The position numbers and the translations under genes are program-made. A stretch of DNA of 64,000 nucleotides from Bdellovibrionales bacterium GWA2_49_15 (lineage in GTDB: Bacteria > Bdellovibrionota > Bacteriovoracia > Bacteriovoracales > Bacteriovoracaceae), in contig MEPP01000025.1 of NCBI GenBank assembly GCA_001769855.1, positions 341,211 to 405,210 on the forward strand. Direction: 5' to 3'. This document shows, piece after piece, positions 37,801 through 46,776 of this stretch (position 1 is the stretch's first letter; every line of letters starts with the position of its first letter). Under the pieces are notes generated by a model. The model was not told the DNA's origin. It searched no databases and worked only from the letters and a program-made list of their open reading frames with translations.

Positions 37801-39048
37801 ATGGATAGACCGAGCTATTTGTCCAAATACCTTTTTGATTGGGATATGTTTGAGGTCGTAACCAATGGCCAGTCGGCCCTCGACGCCAAGTACTTTCTTG
37901 GAACGCTCGAGACAAAGGACGAAATTGTTAATTTTTTGCGCGGATACGGCATCGATTATAACGATCCAGTGAATCGGGCCGAGTTGTTTGGCAATTTCCA
38001 GGAAGCGCTTCAATTTATCAAACGATATTTTTTGAAAGAGGGTAATCCTGAAGGTTTGGACCTAAAAATCCCGAATCCTATTTATATGGTAACCGATATA
38101 ATTGAGCTATTTGTAATGGCCACGCGTCGGGGAGCCGGGGAAACTCGGGAGGAGCGGCTTTGGGCCGAGCTCATTCTAAAGGTTATCCATACTATTATCC
38201 ATGTTGATAAGGATTTGCGTGCCGGCTATTTTTCTGCTGTTCAGACTCAGGTTTTTGACCGTTTTTACAAACATTTGCAGAGAGAAGAAGCGGGTCAGCT
38301 ATTTTTGGGACCTAAGGGGGCGACAGATTCAATCCCACTTCACGATTTTCAAACTAAATCCAAGAAAACTCGCGAGAGTGTTTTAATTAAATTACTGCAC
38401 AAGCCGGAGAATGTGGCCGAGGAATTGTTCGATCGAGTGGGCATGAGGATCGTAACGTACAACAAGTTAGATGTGATTCGGGTCATTCAATTTTTAATAA
38501 AGAAAAGTATCGTCACGCCCCATAATATTAAGCCGAGTCGTTCTATCAATAGGTTGGTGCACATTGATTTGTTTCGGCGCAAGTATAATGCATTGTTGAA
38601 ACTTTCAATGAAGTCAAATTTATCTGAGACAGAATTTCTGTTGAAACTGCAGGAATTGGCCAATGAATGTATCCCGGCAACTCATGCGCCGGAACCAGGA
38701 AAGAATGTTCATACTATTGACTCATATCACGCTATTCAATTTACTTGTCGCCAACTTATTAAATACAAAAATCCATTTTATCAAGAGTTTAATGAGATCA
38801 GAAAGGTTGCCAAAAATTTGAAGGATAGTAATCCGCTTGCTCAGAAATTAATGGCCTTGGATCTGGGCGCAGTTACTAAGGAGATCACTTTCTTCTACCC
38901 ATTTGAAGTTCAAATTGTGGATATTGAATCGCAGAAAAAAAACACGGAAGGAGAAGCCTCTCACCAGGAATACAAGAAGTCCCAGTTGAACCACGCTATG
39001 CATAGACTATTTAAAAAACTGCTCGCTTATAAAACGCGGGGTATCTAG
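37801..39048 (+). CDS. TIGR04552-like protein with RelA/SpoT-type nucleotidyltransferase signature
   Basis: 415 aa, no signal or TM. It recalls the TIGR04552/TIGR04562 proteins of Myxococcota and Bdellovibrionota. Residues 183-400 show, in order, the marks of a (p)ppGpp synthetase fold: a basic helix with Ser (KSKKTRESVLIKLL, 186-199), DRVGMRIV (211-218; compare DlvGiRii), DSYHAIQ with Tyr309-His310 (compare GYxSlH), FEVQI (Glu369) and GEASHQEYK (His388, Tyr391; compare AAHWxYK). The N-terminal 180 residues are helical and lack the HD hydrolase motif. Family recall and fold are inference; the motif order is visible. It could be a synthetase, another pyrophosphokinase, or a fold without activity. 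Confidence 0.6.
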   Translation: MDRPSYLSKYLFDWDMFEVVTNGQSALDAKYFLGTLETKDEIVNFLRGYGIDYNDPVNRAELFGNFQEALQFIKRYFLKEGNPEGLDLKIPNPIYMVTDIIELFVMATRRGAGETREERLWAELILKVIHTIIHVDKDLRAGYFSAVQTQVFDRFYKHLQREEAGQLFLGPKGATDSIPLHDFQTKSKKTRESVLIKLLHKPENVAEELFDRVGMRIVTYNKLDVIRVIQFLIKKSIVTPHNIKPSRSINRLVHIDLFRRKYNALLKLSMKSNLSETEFLLKLQELANECIPATHAPEPGKNVHTIDSYHAIQFTCRQLIKYKNPFYQEFNEIRKVAKNLKDSNPLAQKLMALDLGAVTKEITFFYPFEVQIVDIESQKKNTEGEASHQEYKKSQLNHAMHRLFKKLLAYKTRGI

Positions 39049-39059
39049 TTCGTTGTCAC

Positions 39060-39944
39060 CTAATTTTTCGTAATAAATCTTTCAATTCGCTTGTTCACGA
39101 GATCCGGAAAATCGGCCTGGGGAACATGACTCCCATTTCTGACGATGTAGAGTTCAGTATTTTTTAAATGCTTTTTGAGGATGAGCTGATGCTTGTGGGG
39201 AATTAAATTATCGCAATCCCCACTGATAAGAAGGGTAGGGACTTCGATTCTTTCAATATAGTTAATGATGTCATGATCGGTCATTTCCTCAATGAGCTTG
39301 TAGAAAAGCTGATAGGATAATTCACTAACATGTTTCAGGTATGCCGTAATAAATTTCCTATCGACGGTCTTTGTATTGAAGCCACCCTCGTGCACAATTT
39401 TACGAAGTATGGGATTCATATATGAGTATTTCCAAAAAAAATCGAAGGGACGTGGCGCTTTCTGACTCAGCCATTTTAACGCAGGAAATGCCAGATCAGT
39501 GACGTTGCTATTGAACATGATCTCTTTTGGTCCCAGAACTGAGCCGGATATAAGTACTAACTTCTCTACTCTTTCGGGGAAAAGTCTTGCGAATTCCAGG
39601 GCAATGTTGACACCCATACTATGGGCAACGAGAATATTTTTTTCCGTATTAAGATGAGTCAGAAGGCCATTTAAATCGCACGTGATATTTTTGAAAGTAA
39701 TGGAATCAATGTCGTCTTTTCCTCCAGAGGCATGGTGGCCTCTAAAGTCATGGGTAATAATTTTATACCCCTGCTCGTCGAAGTAAGGGGTTTGATAAAA
39801 CCATTGATGGTTGCTGCAGACCAATCCATAAATAAAGACGATCGGCTTTGTGATGACTTCGTTCGTCTCACGGCTGAAGTTCGTCGTATAAAAAATACGA
39901 GTATTCTCTGAAGTGTAATAGTAATTGGAGAAACTATTTTTCAA
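39060..39944 (-). CDS. Alpha/beta hydrolase
   Basis: 294 aa, no signal peptide. Nucleophile elbow AHSMG (Ser), acid in LLISGDCDNLIP (Asp), base in NGSHVPQADFP (His), and oxyanion region FIYGLVCSNHQWFYQ. The layout matches the esterase/lipase/haloperoxidase group; the substrate is unknown. It starts at TTG, with AGGAA a few bases upstream, inside the end of the FHA gene (11-bp overlap). Confidence 0.85.
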   Translation of the reverse strand: MKNSFSNYYYTSENTRIFYTTNFSRETNEVITKPIVFIYGLVCSNHQWFYQTPYFDEQGYKIITHDFRGHHASGGKDDIDSITFKNITCDLNGLLTHLNTEKNILVAHSMGVNIALEFARLFPERVEKLVLISGSVLGPKEIMFNSNVTDLAFPALKWLSQKAPRPFDFFWKYSYMNPILRKIVHEGGFNTKTVDRKFITAYLKHVSELSYQLFYKLIEEMTDHDIINYIERIEVPTLLISGDCDNLIPHKHQLILKKHLKNTELYIVRNGSHVPQADFPDLVNKRIERFITKN

Positions 39945-40371
39945 GAGAGGATTCCTTCTCTAATGACAGCAATTCTTTTTCTAGAAAATAGAAGACTTCT
40001 TCGTATTTTGCATCTTTTTTTATTGTTTCTTCAATTTTATATGCAATTTCTTCCGTATAGTTAAAAAATTGGGGTGGTTGATAAGCTTTAAATTTAAAAC
40101 AAGTATCTCCGATATGAATTTCGTCGCCCACGTGATGAATTTTTCCACCCAAAATCTTTTTCTTGTTGGTGAGAAATCCATTGACATTTTTGGACTCAAC
40201 CATGATGCCCGCGCGTTGCAAATGAATCGACAACTCAACTTTTAAAATTTTCTTATCGAGGATGACGATATCTGCCGTTCGAGATCGGCCGATGAGGATG
40301 CTTTTTTTATAAGTAACGTAGTCACCTAAAATTGACTCATCTGGAGAGGCGCTGAATTCCAATGTAAGCAT
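39934..40371 (-). CDS. FHA-domain protein
   Basis: 145 aa. FHA fold: LIGRSRTADIVI (Gly-Arg), VELSIHL where phosphothreonine-binding Ser-x-x-His would sit (written S-I-H here, slightly degenerate), and NGFLTN (Asn-Gly). A helical C-terminal tail of about 45 residues follows. FHA modules read Ser/Thr phosphorylation, so a cytoplasmic kinase partner is likely but not in this window. It lies between recG and the hydrolase in one minus-strand run. Confidence 0.8.
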   Translation of the reverse strand: MLTLEFSASPDESILGDYVTYKKSILIGRSRTADIVILDKKILKVELSIHLQRAGIMVESKNVNGFLTNKKKILGGKIHHVGDEIHIGDTCFKFKAYQPPQFFNYTEEIAYKIEETIKKDAKYEEVFYFLEKELLSLEKESSLEK

Positions 40372-40376
40372 AATGC

Positions 40377-42416
40377 CTATATTGTAAGCTCAACTAAGGG
40401 ATTCTGGTACATGGTAGAAAATTTCTTACCGCTGGCTGCAAATGTTTTCCACATTTCTTGGGCCTTAGAAACGGCTAAGTCCAGTAGGTCTTGATCGCGG
40501 ATGATATCGGCAACTTTTCTGGTCAAGATTTCCCCTGATTGATCCTCACCAAAAAGGTTTCCTTCTCCTCTCATCTTGAGGTCTTCCTCGGCGATGAGAA
40601 AACCATCCACAGTCTTTTCAATAATGGATATTCTTTTTGCCGCATTCTCGGATAGCGCCTGGTCGACAATTAAAAAGCAATAACCAGGCATCGAGCCGCG
40701 GCCGACTCGGCCTCGAAGCTGATGGAGAGAACTCAGTCCGAAGCGTTCTGGATTAAAAATCGTCATTATATTGGCGTTTGGAACATCAATGCCAACTTCA
40801 ATTACACTGGTTGCAATAAGAATGTCGATCTTGTGATCCTTAAACTGAAGGAAGATGCTTTCTTTTTCAGCGGGCTTCATTTGTCCGTGAAGATAGGCCA
40901 ATCTTAGATGCGGAAATATTTTCAAAAAACGACTATAAATTTTCTCAATGTGGAGAAGATCCATAGAAGCACTTTCAGTAATGGCCGGGGAAACCACAAA
41001 TGCTTGTTCGCCATTTTTTATTTTTGAGTTCAGGAAGTTGAGAAAGGTTACAAAATTATCCTCGCCTACGACCTTCGTTGTGATCGATTTTTTGGCGCTG
41101 GGAAAAGAACGAATCAGGGAAAGATCGAGATCACCAAATTGTGTGAGCCGCAGTGATCTTGGAATTGGGGTTGCAGTCATAATAAGCGAATGAACCTCCC
41201 CCTTGCTTGAAAGCCGAACTCTCTGCTCGACGCCGAACTTATGCTGCTCATCGACTATGACCAAACCTAAGTTTGCAAAACTCACACTTTCTTGAATTAA
41301 TGAATGAGTTCCGAAGACGACCAAGGTCGAGCCATTCGCCAGACGTGATAAGATCGTTTTTTTCTCTTTCGAAGGAGTGCTTCCTAGGAGAATATCGCAA
41401 GGCACGTGGGCGAGCTGCTCCTTGAATTTTAAAAAATGTTGGAGTGCCAAAGACTCTGTTGGTGCCATCATCGCAGTTTGGAAATTACTTGTGGCCATTG
41501 CAAATGCGCTGGCAAATGCCACGGTAGTTTTACCACAGCCGACGTCCCCTTGAATAAGGCGCATCATGGGATGACCGACACTTAAGTCCTGCATAATATC
41601 ATTGATGGCTTTGGCCTGATCAGATGTTAATGAGTAGGGCAGTTGCCTGCAGAACTGCTCGAGAAGTTCAGGTGAACTCTTGATGATGGGTGCGGTTTTG
41701 CCGCTATTATGAGCTTTTCTGGCCAAGAGCATGAGTTGTTCTTGGATAAACTCTTCAAAAGCAAGTCTGCGGCGGGCCATCTCAGTGTGTTCGGGTTTTG
41801 GAATATTAATCCCGTGCAATGTTTTCAAGGCCTCTTTCAAGGAAATTCCTGGGTAGTAAACATCGGCATCCGAATGCATTTGATCCCAGTAAGAAGATGG
41901 AATTTTTTCAATTATTTCCTTGAAGCGATAAGATGGGAGACCATTAATCTGAGGGTAGCGAACGATAACTTTATCGATAAACGGCCCGAGTTGAGGGTTG
42001 GTAAATTGTATTTTACCTTGGTAGTCCTGCGGCTCGCCCAGAAAAATAATTTCTTTAAGTTGGGAAATTTTATCTTTGAAGTTGAGGTAAATGTTAAACC
42101 ATTTAATTTCCAGAATCCCATCACTGTGGATATCTTTGACAAGAGCGATGCAGTTATAAAGCATGGCGCGCCCCTTGCCCTTGGCATAGAAGTTCGGACG
42201 TGCGGTTACTTTTAGAATTGTGCCTCTGCCTAAAAATAATTCAGGAGAGGGATTTTTAGGGAATGCAGATTCTTCCGGGATAGGAGTTTGTTGAAGCGGC
42301 AAGATCCAAAGGAGATCTTTGAGTGTGTGCAATCCTTCGTCATGGAGTTTTTTTAAAGTAGAGGGGCTCTTTTTTTTAAAAATATCTTTAATTGGAAGAT
42401 TAAGAACATTCACCAT
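40377..42416 (-). CDS. recG: ATP-dependent DNA helicase RecG
   Basis: Branch-migration helicase that remodels stalled forks. 679 aa: N-terminal wedge/OB domain, Walker A GDVGCGKTT, DEQHKFG (DExH box II), TATPIPRSL (motif III) and QLRGRVGRGSMPGYCFL (motif VI), then the C-terminal hook. It starts 2 bp after greA. Confidence 0.95.
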   Translation of the reverse strand: MVNVLNLPIKDIFKKKSPSTLKKLHDEGLHTLKDLLWILPLQQTPIPEESAFPKNPSPELFLGRGTILKVTARPNFYAKGKGRAMLYNCIALVKDIHSDGILEIKWFNIYLNFKDKISQLKEIIFLGEPQDYQGKIQFTNPQLGPFIDKVIVRYPQINGLPSYRFKEIIEKIPSSYWDQMHSDADVYYPGISLKEALKTLHGINIPKPEHTEMARRRLAFEEFIQEQLMLLARKAHNSGKTAPIIKSSPELLEQFCRQLPYSLTSDQAKAINDIMQDLSVGHPMMRLIQGDVGCGKTTVAFASAFAMATSNFQTAMMAPTESLALQHFLKFKEQLAHVPCDILLGSTPSKEKKTILSRLANGSTLVVFGTHSLIQESVSFANLGLVIVDEQHKFGVEQRVRLSSKGEVHSLIMTATPIPRSLRLTQFGDLDLSLIRSFPSAKKSITTKVVGEDNFVTFLNFLNSKIKNGEQAFVVSPAITESASMDLLHIEKIYSRFLKIFPHLRLAYLHGQMKPAEKESIFLQFKDHKIDILIATSVIEVGIDVPNANIMTIFNPERFGLSSLHQLRGRVGRGSMPGYCFLIVDQALSENAAKRISIIEKTVDGFLIAEEDLKMRGEGNLFGEDQSGEILTRKVADIIRDQDLLDLAVSKAQEMWKTFAASGKKFSTMYQNPLVELTI

Positions 42417-42418
42417 TG

Positions 42419-42895
42419 TTATTTAAAAAAGACATCAATCACTTCATACTCAATAACACCTTTTGGTGCTTGCACAGTGACGGTATCTCCTTTTTCTTTT
42501 CCTAATAATGCCTTTCCCAATGGGCTAAGATAGAAAATTTTACCATTTTTAAGGTCGGCTTCAGTCTTTCCGACAATCTGATAAAGAACTTCAATATCTT
42601 TTTCGGTGTCAAAAAGTTTGACTGACGCGCCGAAAATGATATTGGTGGAGCGCAATGTGCTGGGGTCAATAATCTCGGCCCTGGCTATAATATCCTGGAG
42701 TTGCGCGATACGTCCTTCAATCATGGATTGCTTTTCTTTGGCGCTATGATATTCGGCATTTTCTTTCAAATCACCCAGTGCACGTGCCTCGGCAATGGTC
42801 CGCTTTAGATCCTCTCGTTCAACTTTAATAAGTTGAGATAGCTCTTGCTCAATTTGTCTCTTCCCTTGAACGGTCATCAATTCTCGTTCGGCCAT
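42419..42895 (-). CDS. greA: Transcription elongation factor GreA
   Basis: 158 aa. N-terminal coiled coil with acidic tip (EARALGDLKENAEYHSAKE) that enters the RNA polymerase secondary channel to stimulate cleavage of backtracked RNA, and a C-terminal FKBP-like domain (SPLGKALLGKEKGDTVTVQAP). Confidence 0.95.
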   Translation of the reverse strand: MAERELMTVQGKRQIEQELSQLIKVEREDLKRTIAEARALGDLKENAEYHSAKEKQSMIEGRIAQLQDIIARAEIIDPSTLRSTNIIFGASVKLFDTEKDIEVLYQIVGKTEADLKNGKIFYLSPLGKALLGKEKGDTVTVQAPKGVIEYEVIDVFFK

Positions 42896-42923
42896 GCCAT
42901 GATCCTAAGGTAAATTTCTGAGG

Positions 42924-43229
42924 TTAATCTTTGAAAAGAGAATTGGCCTTGGCCAACAAATTGTTTTTCTCTTGACCTTTTTTACTGCCGCCATCTGCGA
43001 GGACAAAATAACTACAAAAATTAGCGCTCTCTTTTTCTAGTGTGCGCTCTGCTAATGGCTCACGGCATTCATTATATACCTGGATATCATAAAAATGACA
43101 CATTTTGCAACAACGCAATGACACCTTGCACTGGGGACATTCTTCATGGCGGAGTATCTTTTCGCCACTCTCAAATTCGAGCTTTTGGAAGCATTTATAA
43201 CAGTGAACACTCTTATCAATTTCATTCAT
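42924..43229 (-). CDS. Small Cys-rich zinc-ribbon-like protein
   Basis: 101 aa, unknown. Two CxxC pairs early (CYKC, CPQC) plus CCKMC and further Cys (NEC, NFC) suggest one or two zinc sites; a conserved-looking FYDIQVYNECREP follows. GGAG precedes the ATG at 43229 by 9 nt. The frame is open to 43244, but that start would overlap the next gene and lacks a ribosome site. Context (greA, recG) gives no clear function. Confidence 0.6.
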   Translation of the reverse strand: MNEIDKSVHCYKCFQKLEFESGEKILRHEECPQCKVSLRCCKMCHFYDIQVYNECREPLAERTLEKESANFCSYFVLADGGSKKGQEKNNLLAKANSLFKD

Positions 43230-43231
43230 GG

Positions 43232-43753
43232 CTAAAAACTCCATGTTTTGGTCAGCCCGACGCGAATCCCATCGATCTCATGGGTATTCTCATTTTTTGC
43301 TTCAGGCGTAAACTGTATTTTTGGTAGATTCCTTTTATTGTACTCATCGATTGCTTTCATTAAATTATCTTCGTTTTGATAGTCAAGAGTTCTCGTAATG
43401 AGAAAGTTAATCACAAGAACTGAAATTCCGCCAAAGATAAGCCTGGTATTATCTCCGGAAGAACTATTGCTTAGGATTCCGGCAAATATCAGGGAAGAGC
43501 CGATGGTACCTAGGATTGTCGTTTCAAGGCGTGTACGGGTGCCATCTTGGTAAGTGTCGAGATAACTTTTGGCAATTGGGTCTTTGGCAATGTGGTAGCG
43601 GAGGCCCTCCCCTTTCTGGGTGGAATTATTATCGATGAGCACTTCCTGGTGGTTAATCAGTGCCATGCGACTGCAAGTTTCTTGGGCATAAGATGCTTTG
43701 GTGCAAAAAATACCCATGAAGAACAAGATTGCGATTGCCAAGGTTTTCATCAT
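43232..43753 (-). CDS. Secreted or membrane protein of unknown function
   Basis: 173 aa. Signal peptide (MMKTLAIAILFFMGIFCTKASYAQ), two hydrophobic stretches around residues 80-95 and 103-118, and a C-terminus ending in Phe (LTKTWSF). Only 2 bp separate it from the zinc-ribbon gene, so they are one operon. I do not recognise it. Confidence 0.6.
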   Translation of the reverse strand: MMKTLAIAILFFMGIFCTKASYAQETCSRMALINHQEVLIDNNSTQKGEGLRYHIAKDPIAKSYLDTYQDGTRTRLETTILGTIGSSLIFAGILSNSSSGDNTRLIFGGISVLVINFLITRTLDYQNEDNLMKAIDEYNKRNLPKIQFTPEAKNENTHEIDGIRVGLTKTWSF

Positions 43754-43861
43754 TATTAAAATGGCCTAACCAGTGAATTAATTAAATAATATAACGTGAT
43801 TTTCTTTTATTCTTGATCATGTGGCCAGACTAAAACGTCGGCACAAGCATAGGGTTTATGC

Positions 43862-45577
43862 ATGGATTTGGTAAAAACTGGAATTAATTTATCTAAGGCC
43901 ATTAGGAATGTCGGGCGTTTAAAAGAAATTGTTACAGTTTTTGCTCGTAACGGATTTGATGAGTTTATCAATCTTGGGATTTTGTCAAAAATTCCCAACT
44001 TTGTTCTTCCGCGAGCAGATTCGAGCATCAAGGATGAAGCTGACAAAATAGGTGACGGGGGTTGGAGTAAAATAGTCGGAGTTCGCCTCCGAAAGTGCTT
44101 TGAGGAGCTGGGTCCAACCTTTATTAAATTTGGCCAATTGCTCAGTTCGCGCGAGGATATTTTTGAACCTGCTTTTATTGATGAAATGAAGCAGCTCAGG
44201 GATCGCGTGAAAGAAGTTTCATTTGTTGAAGTGCGGAGCGATGTTGAGCAGGCCCTCGGGGTAAGCATCGACAAAATATTTAAAAATATCGATGAGCGAC
44301 CTATTGGCACAGCATCGATTGGGATTGCATATAGGGCCATATTGCTTGATGGTACGGAAGTCGTTTTAAAGGTCCGTCGTCCCAATATAAAAAAGATTGT
44401 TCAAACTGATTTTTCAATCATGATTTTTCTTGCCAGCCAACTGGAAAAGGCCAGCGCCGAAATTAAATATCTCGGCCTCGCTCGAATCTTAAGGGATTTT
44501 GGTGTCACCCTGAATGGGGAGTTAAATTTTCAAGTAGAGGCGGTGAATTGTAAAAAATTTAGCGAACTGCTGATAAAGCTCGATGAGAAAAAGACCTTCT
44601 ATGTCCCATCGATCTATGGTCAATACACAACAGAACGAACTATTGTGATGGAATTTTTAAAAGGTATTCCCTTTTCTGATGCCACTAGAATTAAACCGCA
44701 CTTACCGATTATTCAGGAAAAGCTCACGCATGGACTACAGATCTTTATTTTATCTATTTTGCAGGAAGGATTTTTTCATGCCGATCTTCACGGAGGAAAC
44801 TTTTTTCTTTTAGAGAACAATCAAATTGGTATTATAGACTATGGGATGATGGGGCATCTCGGCCGCAAAAGCCGGCAAAATTTTTTAGCTATCTTATACG
44901 CCCTCATTACCTTTAACTTTGAAAATTTAGTTTATGAGTTTCTCGATGTTTCTGAATTTGACCAGATTCCGGATATAGAAAAGCTAATTGCCGATGTTAG
45001 AGAATCCTTAACACCGTATGTGGGATTAACGGTACAACAAACCAATTACTCAGAACTTTTTCAGATTATTATTTCCACACTCTCGAAGCATCGACTTTAT
45101 TTACCTCGAGATTGGTTCATCGTCTTTCGGGCGCTGATTACTCTGGATGGTGTTGGCAGATCGCTGAATCTCGACTTTGACCTATTCGGCATGATTGAGT
45201 CTGACATTCGCGACATCATTAAAGAAGGCCTTGATAAAGATGTTGTCATGGAGGAGGCCATCTGGTCGCTTCGGGATATACTGCCGATTATGCGAGTACT
45301 GCCGCGACATTTGAAGTGGTTCATTAAGGATTTTGCAAAAAACAAATACGCTCTCGAAATTAAGCAGACTGGTTATCAAGCTGAACTCCGATCTATATCT
45401 GATGCCCTAATTTTTCTCGCTTACTGCTTTATTACAGGTATTTTTATTGCTGCCGGTTTTTTATTCGTGTTTTCGGCCAACGCCAAAACATTTAATGAGG
45501 TTCCAAACCTTGCTTGGCTGGTATGGGCCGTGGGCATTATCGTTTTTATTCGTGGCCGTGTGACGTTAAAAAGCTAG
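43862..45577 (+). CDS. UbiB/ABC1-family atypical kinase
   Basis: 571 aa. Family motifs: the invariant KFGQ (FIKFGQLLSSRED), the Ala-rich nucleotide loop IGTASIGIAYRAIL, the ion-pair Lys in VVLKVRRPN, the catalytic HADLHGGNFF, and metal-binding IIDYGMMG. Two C-terminal TM segments, as in UbiB, place it at the inner membrane. These proteins support ubiquinone biosynthesis or lipid handling; no other ubi gene adjoins, so I do not give a symbol. Confidence 0.9.
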   Translation: MDLVKTGINLSKAIRNVGRLKEIVTVFARNGFDEFINLGILSKIPNFVLPRADSSIKDEADKIGDGGWSKIVGVRLRKCFEELGPTFIKFGQLLSSREDIFEPAFIDEMKQLRDRVKEVSFVEVRSDVEQALGVSIDKIFKNIDERPIGTASIGIAYRAILLDGTEVVLKVRRPNIKKIVQTDFSIMIFLASQLEKASAEIKYLGLARILRDFGVTLNGELNFQVEAVNCKKFSELLIKLDEKKTFYVPSIYGQYTTERTIVMEFLKGIPFSDATRIKPHLPIIQEKLTHGLQIFILSILQEGFFHADLHGGNFFLLENNQIGIIDYGMMGHLGRKSRQNFLAILYALITFNFENLVYEFLDVSEFDQIPDIEKLIADVRESLTPYVGLTVQQTNYSELFQIIISTLSKHRLYLPRDWFIVFRALITLDGVGRSLNLDFDLFGMIESDIRDIIKEGLDKDVVMEEAIWSLRDILPIMRVLPRHLKWFIKDFAKNKYALEIKQTGYQAELRSISDALIFLAYCFITGIFIAAGFLFVFSANAKTFNEVPNLAWLVWAVGIIVFIRGRVTLKS

Positions 45578-46572
45578 ATGCTGTCTAAGCCAGAGATATA
45601 GATAGGCCATTTGTCGGGAACAGAGTTGGAAAATGTCATTCCCAAGATGGCCTGTAGGCCATACTCCTGCTTGATGTGCTCGTGAATGCGGAACGACTGC
45701 TCCTGCACTATGAGATTGAGCTTTCCTTTAAAGATGCAGTTAAAAAATGATTGAAATAGTGAGATATTACCGATTTTCACTAATCCCAGAAAAAGCGTTC
45801 TGGTATTTTTAAAATCTTTGCCTAAGGGGAGCGGTGACCAGATTTTGATCTCAGAATCTTCTACCTTAGACATGCCTAATTCTATATTTGACCATTCGTA
45901 AATAATGTCGTGAAGGTCCATCCCTTTATTTTGAAAAGCGTAGCCAGTGAGTCTTCCCCCGTCGTCTCGGCTTAATTTAAGTTGGGCACTGGTAATTTTT
46001 GTAATGGCCCGCCAGTCATCCTCGTCTCTTTTGAAGCAGGCATAATTTCTTTCATAGACCAATGTATAGAGACTCTTTATTATACCCAGCTCGTCGGATG
46101 AAAGCTGGGCGAGAGTGGTTGAGGCGTGTATCTTATTATTATTGCCACAATATTTTGCTTCGAAAATTTCGCCGACCTCGTAGAATCCGAATTTACCATA
46201 GAGTGCATTTTTCTCCGACCATAAAACAAACATGGCCACCTGATTTTCAAACTTATTGATGACCTCTTGGAATAGATTGCGAAAATATCCTTGACCGCGC
46301 TGCTCTTGCTCAACGGCAATCCCTCCCATGAGTGCGACTGGGAATATTTTATCTCCGATACTCATCTGTTTTACCTTGATGCCAATATGGGCCACGAGTG
46401 CATCGGAGTCATCAACCAGAATAAAGCAGTTTTCCCAATTTTCTTCTTGGAATAGGGGGTAAAAATCGACCTCGATTTTATGCTCAGGCGCGCTTCCAAA
46501 GGAGCGCTCCACGAGTCGTAACGTGGGTCGATAAAGGTCGGGACGTTGTTTGAGTGTTAAAACCTGATTCAT
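45574..46572 (-). CDS. GNAT-family N-acetyltransferase
   Basis: 332 aa. Acetyl-CoA site: GIAVEQEQRGQGYFRNLF (Q/RxxGxG/A). The following LWSEKNALYGKFGFYEVG is the usual GNAT core. The C-terminal ~180 residues may be a second, weaker GNAT-like lobe. Substrate unknown. It converges on the UbiB-family gene with a 4-base overlap. Confidence 0.8.
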   Translation of the reverse strand: MNQVLTLKQRPDLYRPTLRLVERSFGSAPEHKIEVDFYPLFQEENWENCFILVDDSDALVAHIGIKVKQMSIGDKIFPVALMGGIAVEQEQRGQGYFRNLFQEVINKFENQVAMFVLWSEKNALYGKFGFYEVGEIFEAKYCGNNNKIHASTTLAQLSSDELGIIKSLYTLVYERNYACFKRDEDDWRAITKITSAQLKLSRDDGGRLTGYAFQNKGMDLHDIIYEWSNIELGMSKVEDSEIKIWSPLPLGKDFKNTRTLFLGLVKIGNISLFQSFFNCIFKGKLNLIVQEQSFRIHEHIKQEYGLQAILGMTFSNSVPDKWPIYISGLDSI

Positions 46573-46655
46573 CCGGGTTTCCTTGGAAATATTGTATCAA
46601 TTTCTGGCCAAATTTGGGTAAAGATTGCCGCTAGAACGATTTAATAACTGATTAG

Positions 46656-46682
46656 TAAAGAAAAGAAATGCTTACTCGATAC
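46656..46682 (+). promoter_or_regulatory. Sigma-28 (FliA)-type promoter for flagellin 1
   Basis: TAAA at 46656-46659, exactly 15 nt, then CTCGATAC at 46675-46682. The consensus is TAAA-N15-GCCGATAA, and CGATA is intact. It would start about 85 nt before the flagellin ATG. Confidence 0.6.
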
Positions 46683-46776
46683 GTAGGACGAAGGTGCTTT
46701 TTGGTTTTTGTGTGAAGCCATTTAGCGTCCCGGTCAGTCACGGATGATTGATCGGTCCCTTACAAGGAGGATTTAT

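Noticed and set aside
43807..44385. Minus-strand ORF of 192 codons opposite the start of the UbiB-family gene.
   Set aside because: It is antisense to firmly identified coding sequence with UbiB motifs; the reading is Ser/Arg-rich as expected of a shadow frame.
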